Shown here piece by piece: positions 34,743-44,907 of a stretch of DNA of 64,000 bases. The translations under genes were made by a program, and so were the position numbers. The stretch covers positions 1 through 64,000 of the forward strand of contig CALVWJ010000006.1 in the NCBI GenBank assembly GCA_944366945.1, read 5' to 3'. The first letter of the stretch is position 1, and each line of letters begins with the position of its first letter. The notes below the pieces were generated by a model. That model worked only from the letters and a program-made list of their open reading frames with translations, made no database searches and had not been told where the DNA came from. Origin of the DNA: an uncultured Clostridia bacterium. GTDB taxonomy: Bacteria; Bacillota; Clostridia; Christensenellales; CAG-138.

Positions 34743-35358
34743 AGCGGAGCGGCTCCAAGAACTGACGCAGCTGGAGCGCGAATTTTGGGGGAAAGGCATC
34801 TTTCCAGCCGGAATGGATGAAGTGGGCCGCGGGCCGCTTGCAGGGCCCGTTGTTGCGGCATGTGTGATTCTGCCGGCTAAGCCGCTGATTGAGTTTGTCA
34901 ATGATTCCAAGAAACTATCAGAAGGAAGGCGCGAAAAGCTCGCGCCTGTTATTCGTGCAAGCGCACTTGCTGTGGGTACCGGTTGGGCGGATGCACGCGA
35001 GATCGATGCATACAACATCCTGCAGGCAACCAAAATTGCGTTTCAACGGGCTTATGACGCAATGGGGTGTCCCTGCACGCATGTGCTTGTAGATGCAGTG
35101 ATAGGGCTTGCGATTCCGGCTGAGCAGCACGCGCTTATCCATGGGGACGCATTGTCTTACCTTATTGCAGCGGCATCCATCGTGGCAAAGGTGGAACGCG
35201 ATGCTTATATGCGGCGTATGAGCAGTATCTACCCGCAATATGGCTTTGAACGAAACAAAGGTTATGGCACAGCAGAGCACATTGCGGCGCTCAAACGATA
35301 TGGCCCCTGCCCCTTGCATCGGGCAAGCTTTATCGGGAAAATTCTGGAGGGCGCATGA
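34726..35358 (+). CDS. rnhB: Ribonuclease HII
   Basis: 210 residues from ATG 34726 (GAGG nine bases upstream, inside rbgA); an in-frame GTG at 34711 is a weaker choice. The catalytic D31 and E32 lie in MDEVGRGPLAGPVV. LVDAVIGL supplies the next Asp and AAASIVAKVERDAYM the last acidic residue, with the GYGTAEHIAAL signature near the end. It cleaves RNA-DNA hybrids and single ribonucleotides in DNA. It ends in an ATGA overlap with yraN. Confidence 0.97.
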   Translation: MARRNEAERLQELTQLEREFWGKGIFPAGMDEVGRGPLAGPVVAACVILPAKPLIEFVNDSKKLSEGRREKLAPVIRASALAVGTGWADAREIDAYNILQATKIAFQRAYDAMGCPCTHVLVDAVIGLAIPAEQHALIHGDALSYLIAAASIVAKVERDAYMRRMSSIYPQYGFERNKGYGTAEHIAALKRYGPCPLHRASFIGKILEGA

Positions 35359-35705
35359 ACCGAAAGAAATCTGGCATACAGGGCGAGGCGCTTGCACTTG
35401 CATACTTGCTGAAGCAAGGGTATAACCTGCTTGCAAAAAACTATCGCGCGGAGCGTTGCGAGGTGGATCTTATTCTGCGCGACGGGGATGCGATTGCTTT
35501 TGTAGAGGTAAAAGCGCGCGCAAACGCCGCGTATGGCCTCGGTCGGGAAGCTGTAACGAAGAAAAAACAGCAGAATATTATCAAGGTTGCGCAGGCATAT
35601 CTTGCTGCATATGGAATGGAAGATGCCAATGTCCGTTTTGATGTAGTTGAAGTGGATCTTGCAGCAAACACAGTTACGCATATTCCGGGAGCTTTTACGC
35701 TTTAA
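35355..35705 (+). CDS. yraN: YraN/UPF0102 endonuclease-like protein
   Basis: 116 residues. The restriction-endonuclease-like core is visible: GEALALAYL, then NYRAERCEVDLILRDGDAIAFVEVKARA, where E-D and E-V-K are the PD-(D/E)xK residues. RFDVVEVD closes the core. The family is near-universal next to rnhB, and its physiological role is unresolved. Four-base overlap with rnhB at the start. No terminator was found in the 115 bases before the next gene. Confidence 0.94.
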   Translation: MNRKKSGIQGEALALAYLLKQGYNLLAKNYRAERCEVDLILRDGDAIAFVEVKARANAAYGLGREAVTKKKQQNIIKVAQAYLAAYGMEDANVRFDVVEVDLAANTVTHIPGAFTL

Positions 35706-35819
35706 ACCATTCCCACATATCTTAAGAAATGAATTTTTTGTGTCAAAGGGTGGGCAAATCTGCAAAATGTGGTATTCTAGTAGCGACAAAACATCAAACG
35801 TTAAAGTGATAGAGGGGTT

Positions 35820-38800
35820 ATGAAACAAAAGAAGTGGACGCTCGTAGCTGGAATCCTTGTGGTGCTCCTTGCGTGCGTGCCGGTTTGCACAGCGGAAGAA
35901 GGAGAGAACCTCGCAGAGAATGGCGGGTTTGACGCGATCGCTGAGAATTCGGAGCTGCCGGATGACTGGATCTATGAGGCATGGGATGAAGACCCTGCCA
36001 TGGGCTATGCCATGCTTTCCGAGGATGATGGGGGAACAGCATATCTTTGGAGTGCCGGGAACGATGTGCGGCTCTGCCAAACGATTGAGGTAAAGGAAGA
36101 TTCCTATTACAAGCTTTCTTGCCGCGTGCGCGCGCAGGATGTTGCAGAAGGCGCTGGAGCGAATATTTCGGTTGTAGGCTCGCTTGCAACGTCCCAAGGC
36201 GTCTATGGAACGACTGAATGGCAAACGGTTGAACTCGTTGGAAAAACCGGGGCGGATCAAACGGAGCTGACCGTATGCGTTCGCATTGGCGGCTATGGCG
36301 CAGAAGCGCAAGGCGGTGCCTGGTTTGATGATATTTCCGTTGTAGAGGTTTCGGATTTTTCGGGCGCTGCAGCCGATTTTTCCGCAGCGTCTACAGGCGG
36401 CGGTTCGGAAACGGAATATGTTGAAGGGGAGATCCCATATCTTGCGGAATCCTGCATTGCGCTGTTTCTTTCTGCCTGCCTCATGTTTTTCGTGTACCAG
36501 CGCTTTATTATGCGCAAGGATACGCTTACAAGCCAGCCTATGCTTGAACGGGTGACGCTCGCGTGCATCCTTATTGCCGCATTTCTGGTGCGTTGCTTGC
36601 TTTCACTTTTGCTTTATGGGCATCCAACCGATATTTCATGTTTTATGGCATGGAGCAATGCCCTTGCAAATAATGGCTTTGCGGAATTCTATACTTCCGG
36701 CATGTTTGCGGATTATCCGCCGGGCTATATGTATGTGCTTTATCTTACAGGAAGCATTGCCAAGGGCCTGGGCTTGGAGTATGGAAGCGCAGGATATGTG
36801 CTCCTTACAAAAATGCCGGGCATTCTTGCAGACCTTGGCGCAGCGTATATCGTGTATAAAATGGCTGCACGCCGGCGGACGGGCATGGAGAATGCAGCGG
36901 TACAGACGGGATACCTGCCGCTCGTGCTCGCGGCGGTGGTAGCCTTCAACCCCGTTTTTGCATTTCTTTCCGGCGGCTGGGGGCAGATCGACCAGGTGCT
37001 TACGCTGCTTCTGGTCGCTGTACTTGCGCTGTTTTTAAATAAAAAGGTTATCCTTGCCGGCCTGGTGTACGGCATCGCAATTCTTGTAAAACCGCAGGCG
37101 CTGATGAGCGGGCCATTGCTGGCTGTTGCCTATATTGCCTATACGATAGATACAGGATGGAAGGGATTCCTGCGTACTGCTGCGGCGGTCCTTGCGGCTG
37201 TCACCGCGATTTTTATGCTCTCCCTGCCATTTCGCGGAACGCAGGAACCACTATGGTTCCTGGAAAAGATTCTTGGCACCGCGACATCTTATCCCTATGC
37301 GAGCATTGAAGCTTATAACCTGTTTGCCCTCCTGGGCGGAAACTGGACAAGTGTGGATCAGATGCTTTTCCTGTTTTCCTACAAAACATGGGGCACGCTT
37401 TTTATCTGCTTATCCGTTGCATTCTCGGCTTTCCTGTATTTGAAGGGCCGCAAGAGGGAGCCCCAAGCGCTGACGCTTGCACTTGCTTTCTGCCTGGCAG
37501 CATTGTTCATGTTTGGCCAGTATATGCATGAACGGTATCTTTTCCCGGTACTTTTGCTGCTCTTGATTGCATTTATCGCCTATCGGGACAGGCGGATCTT
37601 TGTTTCCTTTGCATGGTTAAGCTGCTCCCTGCTGTTTAATTGCCTCATGGCAATCATCATCATAGACAAGCCGAATGCACGCGGCATACTCTATGACATC
37701 ATTACGATTGCAGGCGCAATTATGAACCTTGGCGGATTTGCATACCTAACTTATACCTGCTGCGATATACTGCTCAAACGACGCAAGCACTCCGCATTCT
37801 CCGAAAAAACGCCGGAACGGCCGGATCCACCGGCAACGCTGCCAGAACCTGTGGCGGATGAAAAACTCCGCTTTTCCAAACGGGATAGGGTTTATTGCAT
37901 TGCGATAACCGCGCTTTATGCTGTGGTTGCGCTAGTAAACCTTGGAACAACGACTGCACCCGAAACGGCCTGGTATGGCTATCTGGGCGACGAGGTGCGC
38001 ATCACGCTCGGCCAAACGGCCGAAATTGCGGAAATCCGTGTGTTTGGCGGGTTGTATACCGGTCGCATTACCCTTTTGGCAGACGATGGAACAGAATATG
38101 AATATGACCAGGAAAACGGTGACATGTTCCGGTGGAAGGATATTGCGGACGGAACTTCCACCACAACATCCGGCTTTACCCTTACCGTAACGAGCGGGCA
38201 GGTATGGTTTAATGAAATCGCCTTTTTTGACGCAGAGGGGAATTATATTCCTGCTGAGGCAGAAGGGGATGCTGCACTGCTGTTTGACGAACCGGATGAG
38301 GTGCCGGAGAACCCATCTTATCTCAACGGCATGTACTTTGATGAACTTTACCATGCGCGCACGGCGTATGAACATCTGCATGGGCTTTCGCCTTATGAAA
38401 ACTCGCATCCACCGCTGGGCAAAGTGTTCATTATGCTGGGCATTGCGATTTTCGGCATGAATGCTTTTGGCTGGCGCATCATTGGCACGCTCTTTGGCAT
38501 CGGCATGGTGCCGATCCTGTATGCGTTTGCAAAACGGCTTTTCCATAAGAGCGAGTATGCGCTTCTTGCTTCGTTCCTGTTTGCGTTTGATTTTATGCAT
38601 TTTACGCAGACGCGCATTGCTACCATCGACGTTTACGGCGTGTTCTTTATCCTGCTGATGTACTACTATATGTACCAGTATTACAGGATGAATTTCTTCA
38701 GCGATGGCCTGCAAAAAACCCTTAAGCCGCTTGCGCTCGCGGGTGTGTTCTTTGGCCTGGGTACTGCAAGCAAATGGATCTGCTTCTATGCAGGTGCGGG

Positions 38801-39575
38801 CCTTGCGGTCATCTACTTTACATCGCTCGCACAGCGATACCTTGAATATCGCCGTTTCAAGGAAAGCGAGGATGAAGCGCTCCGGAAGGCCGTAAAGCCA
38901 TTCTGGCAGTATGCGCTGCGATCTTGCATTTGGTGTGTCGCGTTTTACATACTCATCCCCGCTGCGATCTATCTGATGTCCTATTTGCCTTATGTGCTCA
39001 GCGTAGATCATTATGGAATCAAGGAGATCTGGGGCGTGCAGGAGTTCATGTATAGCTATCACAGCGGGCTTACCGCCACGCATAGCTACCAGTCGCCCTG
39101 GTGGCAGTGGCCGCTTCTTATAAGGCCAATGTGGTATTATGTAGGCTATGATGTTACACCGGGCAATATTTCGACCATTTCTGCTATGGGCAATCCGGCC
39201 GTATGGTGGGTATGCTCGTTCGTATCGGTGGGTGTAATCTATTCGCTGTTGCGCAGGAAGCGCCGGTGCGATAAAACGCTTTTTGTGCTCCTGGTTGGGC
39301 TTGGGGCAAATTACCTTCCATGGGCGCTGATCTCGCGCTGCACGTTCATCTATCACTTTTTTGCAAGTGTGCCGTTTATCCTGCTCATTACGGTTTACGC
39401 GCTGCAAAAGAAAGAGGAACAGGACGCGCGCTATGCAAAGCTGAAATGGATCTGGATGGCTGTGGCGTTTGCGCTGTTTGTGATGTTCTATCCGGTTATT
39501 TCGGGTATGGAATGTTCGCGCGCCTATGTGAGCTTCCTTGAATGGCTGCCGAGTTGGACGTTTATGGGCGTATAA
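35820..39575 (+). CDS. Giant membrane glycosyltransferase with two GT-C-like modules (PMT/GT39 type)
   Basis: 1251 residues. Signal-like helix at 1-25; beta-sandwich resembling a carbohydrate-binding module at about 28-180 (NLAENGGFD, GAWFDDISVVEV). A first polytopic GT-C-like module at about 205-660 has YGHPTDISCFMAWSNAL and DYPPGYMYVLY in its first outer loop. A second beta-sandwich follows at about 715-820 (ITLGQTAEIAEIRVFGG). A PMT/GT39-type module at about 835-1245 has YFDELYHARTAYE, NSHPPLGKVFIMLGIAIFG and SKWICFYAGAGLA. GT-C enzymes transfer sugars from lipid-linked donors outside the membrane. Acidic residues in both first loops (D-I in TDIS; DE in FDELYH) fit catalysis. Acceptor unknown. 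GtrA follows after 14 bases, and the pair splits the yraN-comM neighbourhood. Confidence 0.85.
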   Translation: MKQKKWTLVAGILVVLLACVPVCTAEEGENLAENGGFDAIAENSELPDDWIYEAWDEDPAMGYAMLSEDDGGTAYLWSAGNDVRLCQTIEVKEDSYYKLSCRVRAQDVAEGAGANISVVGSLATSQGVYGTTEWQTVELVGKTGADQTELTVCVRIGGYGAEAQGGAWFDDISVVEVSDFSGAAADFSAASTGGGSETEYVEGEIPYLAESCIALFLSACLMFFVYQRFIMRKDTLTSQPMLERVTLACILIAAFLVRCLLSLLLYGHPTDISCFMAWSNALANNGFAEFYTSGMFADYPPGYMYVLYLTGSIAKGLGLEYGSAGYVLLTKMPGILADLGAAYIVYKMAARRRTGMENAAVQTGYLPLVLAAVVAFNPVFAFLSGGWGQIDQVLTLLLVAVLALFLNKKVILAGLVYGIAILVKPQALMSGPLLAVAYIAYTIDTGWKGFLRTAAAVLAAVTAIFMLSLPFRGTQEPLWFLEKILGTATSYPYASIEAYNLFALLGGNWTSVDQMLFLFSYKTWGTLFICLSVAFSAFLYLKGRKREPQALTLALAFCLAALFMFGQYMHERYLFPVLLLLLIAFIAYRDRRIFVSFAWLSCSLLFNCLMAIIIIDKPNARGILYDIITIAGAIMNLGGFAYLTYTCCDILLKRRKHSAFSEKTPERPDPPATLPEPVADEKLRFSKRDRVYCIAITALYAVVALVNLGTTTAPETAWYGYLGDEVRITLGQTAEIAEIRVFGGLYTGRITLLADDGTEYEYDQENGDMFRWKDIADGTSTTTSGFTLTVTSGQVWFNEIAFFDAEGNYIPAEAEGDAALLFDEPDEVPENPSYLNGMYFDELYHARTAYEHLHGLSPYENSHPPLGKVFIMLGIAIFGMNAFGWRIIGTLFGIGMVPILYAFAKRLFHKSEYALLASFLFAFDFMHFTQTRIATIDVYGVFFILLMYYYMYQYYRMNFFSDGLQKTLKPLALAGVFFGLGTASKWICFYAGAGLAVIYFTSLAQRYLEYRRFKESEDEALRKAVKPFWQYALRSCIWCVAFYILIPAAIYLMSYLPYVLSVDHYGIKEIWGVQEFMYSYHSGLTATHSYQSPWWQWPLLIRPMWYYVGYDVTPGNISTISAMGNPAVWWVCSFVSVGVIYSLLRRKRRCDKTLFVLLVGLGANYLPWALISRCTFIYHFFASVPFILLITVYALQKKEEQDARYAKLKWIWMAVAFALFVMFYPVISGMECSRAYVSFLEWLPSWTFMGV

Positions 39576-39589
39576 AGGGAGATGAGCCA

Positions 39590-40063
39590 ATGAAGAAGGA
39601 AAACATCTGGCAGTTTTTGAAATTCGCTGTTGTGGGCGTGCTAAATACGGTTGTTGATTTTTTGGTATTTCAGCTTTTGAATTTAACGCTTGGCTGGATG
39701 TATGTGGCGCAAGTGATAGGTTATTCCGCCGGTGTGCTCAATAGCTATTTCTGGAACAGTAGATGGACGTTTCGCAAGGAACACAAGCGCAGTGCGCGTG
39801 AAGCGGCCTCGTTTTTAGTCGTCAATCTTGTTTCCCTGGGCGTTTCGTTGGGCGTTTTGTGGGCTTGCAAAAACCTGCTTGGCATCACGGATGCATGGGT
39901 AGCAGGCTGGGTACCGGCATGGCTTGGTGGCTTTGTGAAAGGGGATACGGTTGCAAAGCTCATCGCTACGCCTTGCGCGATCGTGGTGAATTTCATCGGG
40001 AACAAGCTTTTTGTGTTTCGTGCACAGCCGAATGATGAACAAACGGGGCATCAAAAGCAATAA
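39590..40063 (+). CDS. GtrA family membrane protein (lipid-linked sugar flippase type)
   Basis: 157 residues from ATG 39590 with AAAGGGAGATGAG upstream. Four helices are visible, and the N-terminal signature FLKFAVVGVLNTVVDFLVF and SYFWNSRWTFRKEHK are diagnostic of GtrA. The family is thought to move undecaprenyl-phosphate-linked sugars across the membrane for GT-C transferases. It follows the large glycosyltransferase after 14 bases and could supply its donor. The loop near 95-130 (LGITDAWVAGWVPAWLGG) is longer than in minimal GtrA proteins. Confidence 0.92.
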   Translation: MKKENIWQFLKFAVVGVLNTVVDFLVFQLLNLTLGWMYVAQVIGYSAGVLNSYFWNSRWTFRKEHKRSAREAASFLVVNLVSLGVSLGVLWACKNLLGITDAWVAGWVPAWLGGFVKGDTVAKLIATPCAIVVNFIGNKLFVFRAQPNDEQTGHQKQ

Positions 40064-40107
40064 GGAAAGAGAACTGAGCGGCACGGAATCTTGAAGGGGG
40101 AAAGACC

Positions 40108-41649
40108 ATGCTGTCCAAAATCAAAAGTTACGGGCTCATGGGGATGGAAGGCTTCCCGGTTATGGTAGAAGTCTACGTTTCTAATGGACTTCCATCCTAT
40201 GATACGGTCGGCCTGCCGGATGCAGCAGTGCGCGAATCGAGAGAGCGCGTGCGAGCCGCCATCCGCAACAGCGGCTTGGAGTTCCCTGCAAAGCGCGTTA
40301 CGGTCAACCTGGCGCCGGCAGACTTGCGCAAGGAAGGCTCCATGTATGACCTGCCCATTGCGATTGGCCTGCTCGCTGCTACGGAACAAATCCAAAATGA
40401 TGCGCTTGCACAGGAATGCCTTTTCCTCGGCGAGCTTGCGCTCGATGGAACCGTGCGTAGTGTTTCTGGCGTTCTGCCGATGGTCATCGGAGCGTATGCA
40501 CAGGGCGTGCGCAAGGTTGTTGTCCCCTTGGAGAACGCTAAGGAGGCATCCTTGATTGCTGGCGTGCGCGTATATGCGGCTGAAACGCTTAAACGTGTTG
40601 TAGATTTCCTAAATGGGGCCGAACCGCTTCCCGTTGTTCCAACATGCAAATGGGATAGAACAAAGGTCTCCTATCCGATGGATTTCGCAGACATCAAGGG
40701 GCAGCAGGGTGCGAAGCGCGCGGCAGAGATTGCCGTAGCGGGTGGGCATAACCTGCTTCTGGTCGGTACGCCTGGAAGTGGGAAAACCATGCTCGCGCGC
40801 AGCATTCCATCGATTTTGCCGGAGCTGACATTTGAAGAGGCGCTTGAAATCACGAAAATCCATTCCATAGCGGGTACGCTTGCGGGTTCGGAAGGCATGG
40901 TTTCTGAACGGCCGTTTCGCGCGCCGCACCATTCCGCGTCCACTGCGTCGCTAATTGGCGGCGGGCAACGCGCTATGCCAGGGGAGATCAGCCTTGCGCA
41001 TTACGGGGTGCTCTTCCTGGATGAGTTCCCGGAATTCCGCAAGGATGCGCTTGAAGCGCTGCGCCAGCCAATGGAGGATGGAAGCGTAACGATTGCGCGC
41101 GCCGCAGTGCGCTCCACATACCCTGCGGATTTTATGCTCGTAGCAGCAATGAATCCTTGCCCCTGCGGCAATTATGGTTCGCGCACGGCGCCCTGCCGGT
41201 GCACGCAGCAGCAAATTGCCCGCTATCTGGGGAGGATCAGCGGGCCGTTGCTGGACAGGATTGACCTACATGTAGAGATGAGCGAAGTTGGCTACGACGA
41301 CATTGCCTCGCGGCAGGCGGGAGAGCCATCGGAAACCGTTCGGGCACGGGTCAATGCCGCAAGGCAAATCCAGGCGGAACGCTACCGGGAGGAAGGCATC
41401 CTGTTTAATGCGCAGCTTACAAGCCGGATGGCCATGCAATATTGCACGCTGGATGCGCGGGCTGAGGCGTTGCTGCGCAAGGCATTTGCAACGCTTAAGC
41501 TCAGCGCGCGTGCTTATACGCGCGTCCTTAAAGTGGCGCGCACCATTGCCGACCTGGAGGGCAGCAGGATCATCTGCGCGCATCATGTTGGGGAAGCAGT
41601 GCAATACCGCAGCTTAGAGAGCAAATACTGGGGAGAGATACGCCGATGA
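40108..41649 (+). CDS. comM: YifB/ComM-family AAA+ protein (Mg chelatase-like)
   Basis: 513 residues. The N-terminal ChlI-like domain contains PSYDTVGLPDAAVRESRERV. Walker A is GTPGSGKTMLARSIPSILPE at about 220. Sensor and finger motifs are FRAPHHSASTASLIGGG, LFLDEFPEF and AMNPCPCGNYG. In transformable species ComM is a helicase that helps integrate donor DNA. Its linkage to dprA here (ATGA overlap) fits a recombination role. AAGGGGGAAAG precedes the ATG. Confidence 0.95.
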   Translation: MLSKIKSYGLMGMEGFPVMVEVYVSNGLPSYDTVGLPDAAVRESRERVRAAIRNSGLEFPAKRVTVNLAPADLRKEGSMYDLPIAIGLLAATEQIQNDALAQECLFLGELALDGTVRSVSGVLPMVIGAYAQGVRKVVVPLENAKEASLIAGVRVYAAETLKRVVDFLNGAEPLPVVPTCKWDRTKVSYPMDFADIKGQQGAKRAAEIAVAGGHNLLLVGTPGSGKTMLARSIPSILPELTFEEALEITKIHSIAGTLAGSEGMVSERPFRAPHHSASTASLIGGGQRAMPGEISLAHYGVLFLDEFPEFRKDALEALRQPMEDGSVTIARAAVRSTYPADFMLVAAMNPCPCGNYGSRTAPCRCTQQQIARYLGRISGPLLDRIDLHVEMSEVGYDDIASRQAGEPSETVRARVNAARQIQAERYREEGILFNAQLTSRMAMQYCTLDARAEALLRKAFATLKLSARAYTRVLKVARTIADLEGSRIICAHHVGEAVQYRSLESKYWGEIRR

Positions 41650-42761
41650 AATTGGAATACAGCGAACGGGAACGCGATCTGCTCTGGCTTGGGTTTGTGC
41701 TTGGGCCGGGAGCGAAACGGTATGAAAAGGTTCTTTCGGCGTTTGAGGGCGATGCGCACGCTGCATACGAAGCAGCACGCAGACATGATTTTTCACCTGC
41801 CTGTGGCTTAAAAGATGAATCTCTGGAGAGAATTTATGCGAGCGCAAATGAGCGCTTTTTAAACGGCTGCTTCAAGCGCCTCCAAGCGCTTGATATTTCC
41901 GCGGCAACGATAGAATCTCCGGAATACCCAAACTTGCTTAAGGAGATTTATGATCCGCCTCCGGTGCTGTATTATCGGGGCGCATTGCGTTCGGAGCCTG
42001 CATTGCCCATCGCAGTGGTAGGCTCACGCGCTCCTACGGAATACGGGCGGAAGCTTGCGCATACGCTTACGCAGACGCTGGCGGAAAATGGCGCATGCAT
42101 TGTTTCGGGGCTTGCATATGGCATAGATTGCATCGCAGCGCTTGGCGCGCTCGCCGTAGGCGAGAACCCATATCCTACTGTGGCCGTGCTGGGCTGCGGG
42201 GCCGATCTTGTCTATCCGGCAGGCAACCGGGATATTTATGAACGCATCATTGCTCGCGGTGCAGTGGTGTCCGAATTCCTGCCGGGCACAAAAGCACGCC
42301 CTGCGTTTTTTCCGATGCGCAACCGCATCATCAGCGGCCTTTCGCGCGGCGTTGTGGTTGTGGAGGCAGCGGAAAAAAGTGGGACTTTGATCACGGTAGA
42401 CTGTGCGCTGGAACAAGGGCGGGATGTATTTGCATTTCCCGGCCGTATAACGGATTTAAAAAGCGCGGGTACCAATGCGCTTTTGCATGATGGGCAGGCC
42501 AAGTTCACGCTTGGCGCGGAGGATGTCTTGGAAGAATATGGGGGAATGCGCACGGCCCCAACACCTATTTCACCCAGCGCAAACGCGCTTCCGCCAGAGC
42601 AGTCAGCGATTCTAAGGCTTCTCTTGGAAGGCGAGCGGAGTTTTGACGAATTGTGTGAATTGACTGGCTTTTCTGTCCCGCTTTTAAATTCTTCCTTGAC
42701 AGAGATGGAATTTTCGGGAATAATTAAGCAATCGCCTGGAAGGGTGTATAGCAGTATATGA
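41646..42761 (+). CDS. dprA: DNA processing protein DprA
   Basis: 371 residues. A SAM-like N-terminal region precedes the Rossmann core, which has VVGSRAPTEYGRKLAHTLT, IVSGLAYGIDCIAALGAL, AVLGCGADLVYPAGN and FFPMRNRIISGLSRGVVVVEA. A winged-helix DML1-like domain ends the protein (SFDELCELTGFSVPLLNSSL). DprA loads RecA on incoming single-stranded DNA. Overlaps comM by four bases and precedes topA by 34 bases. No other competence gene is in the window. Confidence 0.96.
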   Translation: MKLEYSERERDLLWLGFVLGPGAKRYEKVLSAFEGDAHAAYEAARRHDFSPACGLKDESLERIYASANERFLNGCFKRLQALDISAATIESPEYPNLLKEIYDPPPVLYYRGALRSEPALPIAVVGSRAPTEYGRKLAHTLTQTLAENGACIVSGLAYGIDCIAALGALAVGENPYPTVAVLGCGADLVYPAGNRDIYERIIARGAVVSEFLPGTKARPAFFPMRNRIISGLSRGVVVVEAAEKSGTLITVDCALEQGRDVFAFPGRITDLKSAGTNALLHDGQAKFTLGAEDVLEEYGGMRTAPTPISPSANALPPEQSAILRLLLEGERSFDELCELTGFSVPLLNSSLTEMEFSGIIKQSPGRVYSSI

Positions 42762-42795
42762 AGCGCGTTTTGGAAAAAACGCTGGAGGTAACGGA

Positions 42796-44907
42796 ATGTC
42801 CGAAAATCTTGTGATTGTCGAGTCGCCTGCCAAGGCAAAGACGATCGGAAAATTTTTAGGTGGCGGGTATAAGGTAATCGCATCCAACGGCCATGTGCGA
42901 GATCTGCCCAAAAGCCAGCTTGGCGTTGATGTTGAGCATAATTTTACGCCCAAATATATTACCCTGCGCGGCAGGGGAGATGTGCTGGAACGCATTCGAA
43001 AAGAAGCGAAAAACGCAAAGACCGTTTATCTTGCGACCGACCCGGATATGGAGGGCGAGGCCATCTCTTGGCACCTCGCACAGATTCTCAAGTTGGATCT
43101 AAACTCCAAGTGCCGCATTGTTTTCAATGAGATTACTTCCGGAACAGTGAAGAAATCTGTGAAAGCAGCACGCGCCATCGACATGGACCTTGTGGACGCA
43201 CAGCAGGCACGCCGCGTGCTGGATCGGCTTGTAGGCTATAGTATCAGCCCCATCCTTTGGGCAAAAGTGCGCAAGGGGCTTTCGGCAGGGCGTGTGCAAT
43301 CCGTGGCGACACGCATCCTCTGCGATCGGGAACAAGAGATCATGGATTTCGTGAGCGAAGAGTATTGGACGGTTTCCGCAATGCTCCGGCATAAGGGCGT
43401 GCGCAAGCCGATTGAAGCGAAATTTTACGGATTTCATGGGAAAAAGACGGAACTGCACAATGAGAGCGAAGCGGATGAGGCGATCGCTCGTGCGTCCAAA
43501 GGCGATTTTGTTGTAACGGAACGCAAGGTGGCTGAAAAGGTGCGCAGCGCGCCCGCTCCATTTACCACAAGCAGCCTACAGCAGGAGGCTTCACGCAAGC
43601 TGGGCTTTACCGCGAAGCTGACCATGCTCGTTGCACAGCAGCTTTATGAAGGCGTAGACCTGCAGGGCAAGGGCGCAACAGGATTGATTACCTACATGCG
43701 TACTGACTCCGTGCGCATTGCGGATGAAGCCCAGAAGCAGGCGCTTTCGGAAATCAAGGCGCAGTATGGGGAAAAATATGTCCCGGCTAAGCCAAATGTG
43801 TTTAAAGGCCGCAAGGGCGCGCAGGATGCACATGAAGCGATCCGACCCGCGAATGTGTCCCTTACGCCACAGGCGGTAAAAGATTCGCTTTCCACCCAGC
43901 AGTATAAACTCTATAAGCTTATTTATGAACGTTTCCTTGCAAGCCAGATGGCACCGGCCGTGTTTGAAACGAATACCGTTACGTTCGATGCAAACGGCTG
44001 CACGTTCCGTGCCAATGGCGTGCGCACCATTTTTGATGGCTACACGGCGGTTTATTTGGAAGGGAAGGACGAAGTCCAGGAAAAGGATGTAACGCTGCCC
44101 GAACTTGCAGAAGGCGAAAAGCTTGCGTTGCAAAAGCTTGATAAGGAGCAGAAGTTTACCCAGCCGCCACCGCGCTATACGGAAGCTACGCTTGTCAAAA
44201 CTTTGGAAGAACGTGGCATTGGCCGGCCGAGTACGTATTCGCCCACGATTTCAACGATCCTTGAGCGCGGCTATGTGCGGCGGGAGAAGAAACAGCTCAT
44301 CCCAACGGAACTTGGCTTTATTGTAACGCAGATTATGAAAGCCAATTTCGAGGATATTGTGGATGTAAAGTTTACGGCGGACATGGAGAGCAAGCTTGAC
44401 CTCATTAAGGATGGCGAACAGGAATGGACGGACGTGATCCGTGAATTCTATGGCCCGTTTGAGCACAGCGTGGAACAGGCGGCTGCAACCATTGAGAAGG
44501 TGGTTGTGCCGGATGAGGTTTCGGATGTGCAATGTGAAAAATGTGGTGCGATGATGGTTTATAAGATGGGGCGTTTCGGCAAGTTCCTGGCATGCCCCAA
44601 CTTTCCGGAATGCCGGAATACAAAGGCAATCGTAGAAAAGATCGACGTTCCCTGCCCCAAGTGCGGCGCGGCGCTCATTAAACGCAAATCCAAACGTGGC
44701 AGGCCGTTTTATGGTTGCGAGCGCTATCCGGAATGCGACTTTGTATCATGGGATAAACCGGTAAAAGACAAATGCCCCAAATGTGGTTCCATGATGGTGA
44801 GCAAGGCGGGGCAGCATGGTGCATATACGATGTGCACAAACAAGGATTGCGGTTTCGTGGCCCGCCCGGCAAAACGGGAGGATGGGGAGAATAAGGATGA
44901 AGAATGA
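42796..44907 (+). CDS. topA: DNA topoisomerase I
   Basis: 703 residues, type IA. The TOPRIM domain opens VIVESPAKAKTIGKFL with DPDMEGEAISWHLA supplying the acidic residues. The active-site tyrosine is Y300 in GLITYMRTDSVRI. The C-terminal 130 residues hold three topoisomerase zinc ribbons, each CxxC...C...C (CEKCGAMMVYKMGRFGKFLAC, CPKCGAALIKRKSKRG, CPKCGSMMVSKAGQHG regions). It relaxes negative supercoils. trmFO starts 11 bases before its stop. Confidence 0.97.
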   Translation: MSENLVIVESPAKAKTIGKFLGGGYKVIASNGHVRDLPKSQLGVDVEHNFTPKYITLRGRGDVLERIRKEAKNAKTVYLATDPDMEGEAISWHLAQILKLDLNSKCRIVFNEITSGTVKKSVKAARAIDMDLVDAQQARRVLDRLVGYSISPILWAKVRKGLSAGRVQSVATRILCDREQEIMDFVSEEYWTVSAMLRHKGVRKPIEAKFYGFHGKKTELHNESEADEAIARASKGDFVVTERKVAEKVRSAPAPFTTSSLQQEASRKLGFTAKLTMLVAQQLYEGVDLQGKGATGLITYMRTDSVRIADEAQKQALSEIKAQYGEKYVPAKPNVFKGRKGAQDAHEAIRPANVSLTPQAVKDSLSTQQYKLYKLIYERFLASQMAPAVFETNTVTFDANGCTFRANGVRTIFDGYTAVYLEGKDEVQEKDVTLPELAEGEKLALQKLDKEQKFTQPPPRYTEATLVKTLEERGIGRPSTYSPTISTILERGYVRREKKQLIPTELGFIVTQIMKANFEDIVDVKFTADMESKLDLIKDGEQEWTDVIREFYGPFEHSVEQAAATIEKVVVPDEVSDVQCEKCGAMMVYKMGRFGKFLACPNFPECRNTKAIVEKIDVPCPKCGAALIKRKSKRGRPFYGCERYPECDFVSWDKPVKDKCPKCGSMMVSKAGQHGAYTMCTNKDCGFVARPAKREDGENKDEE

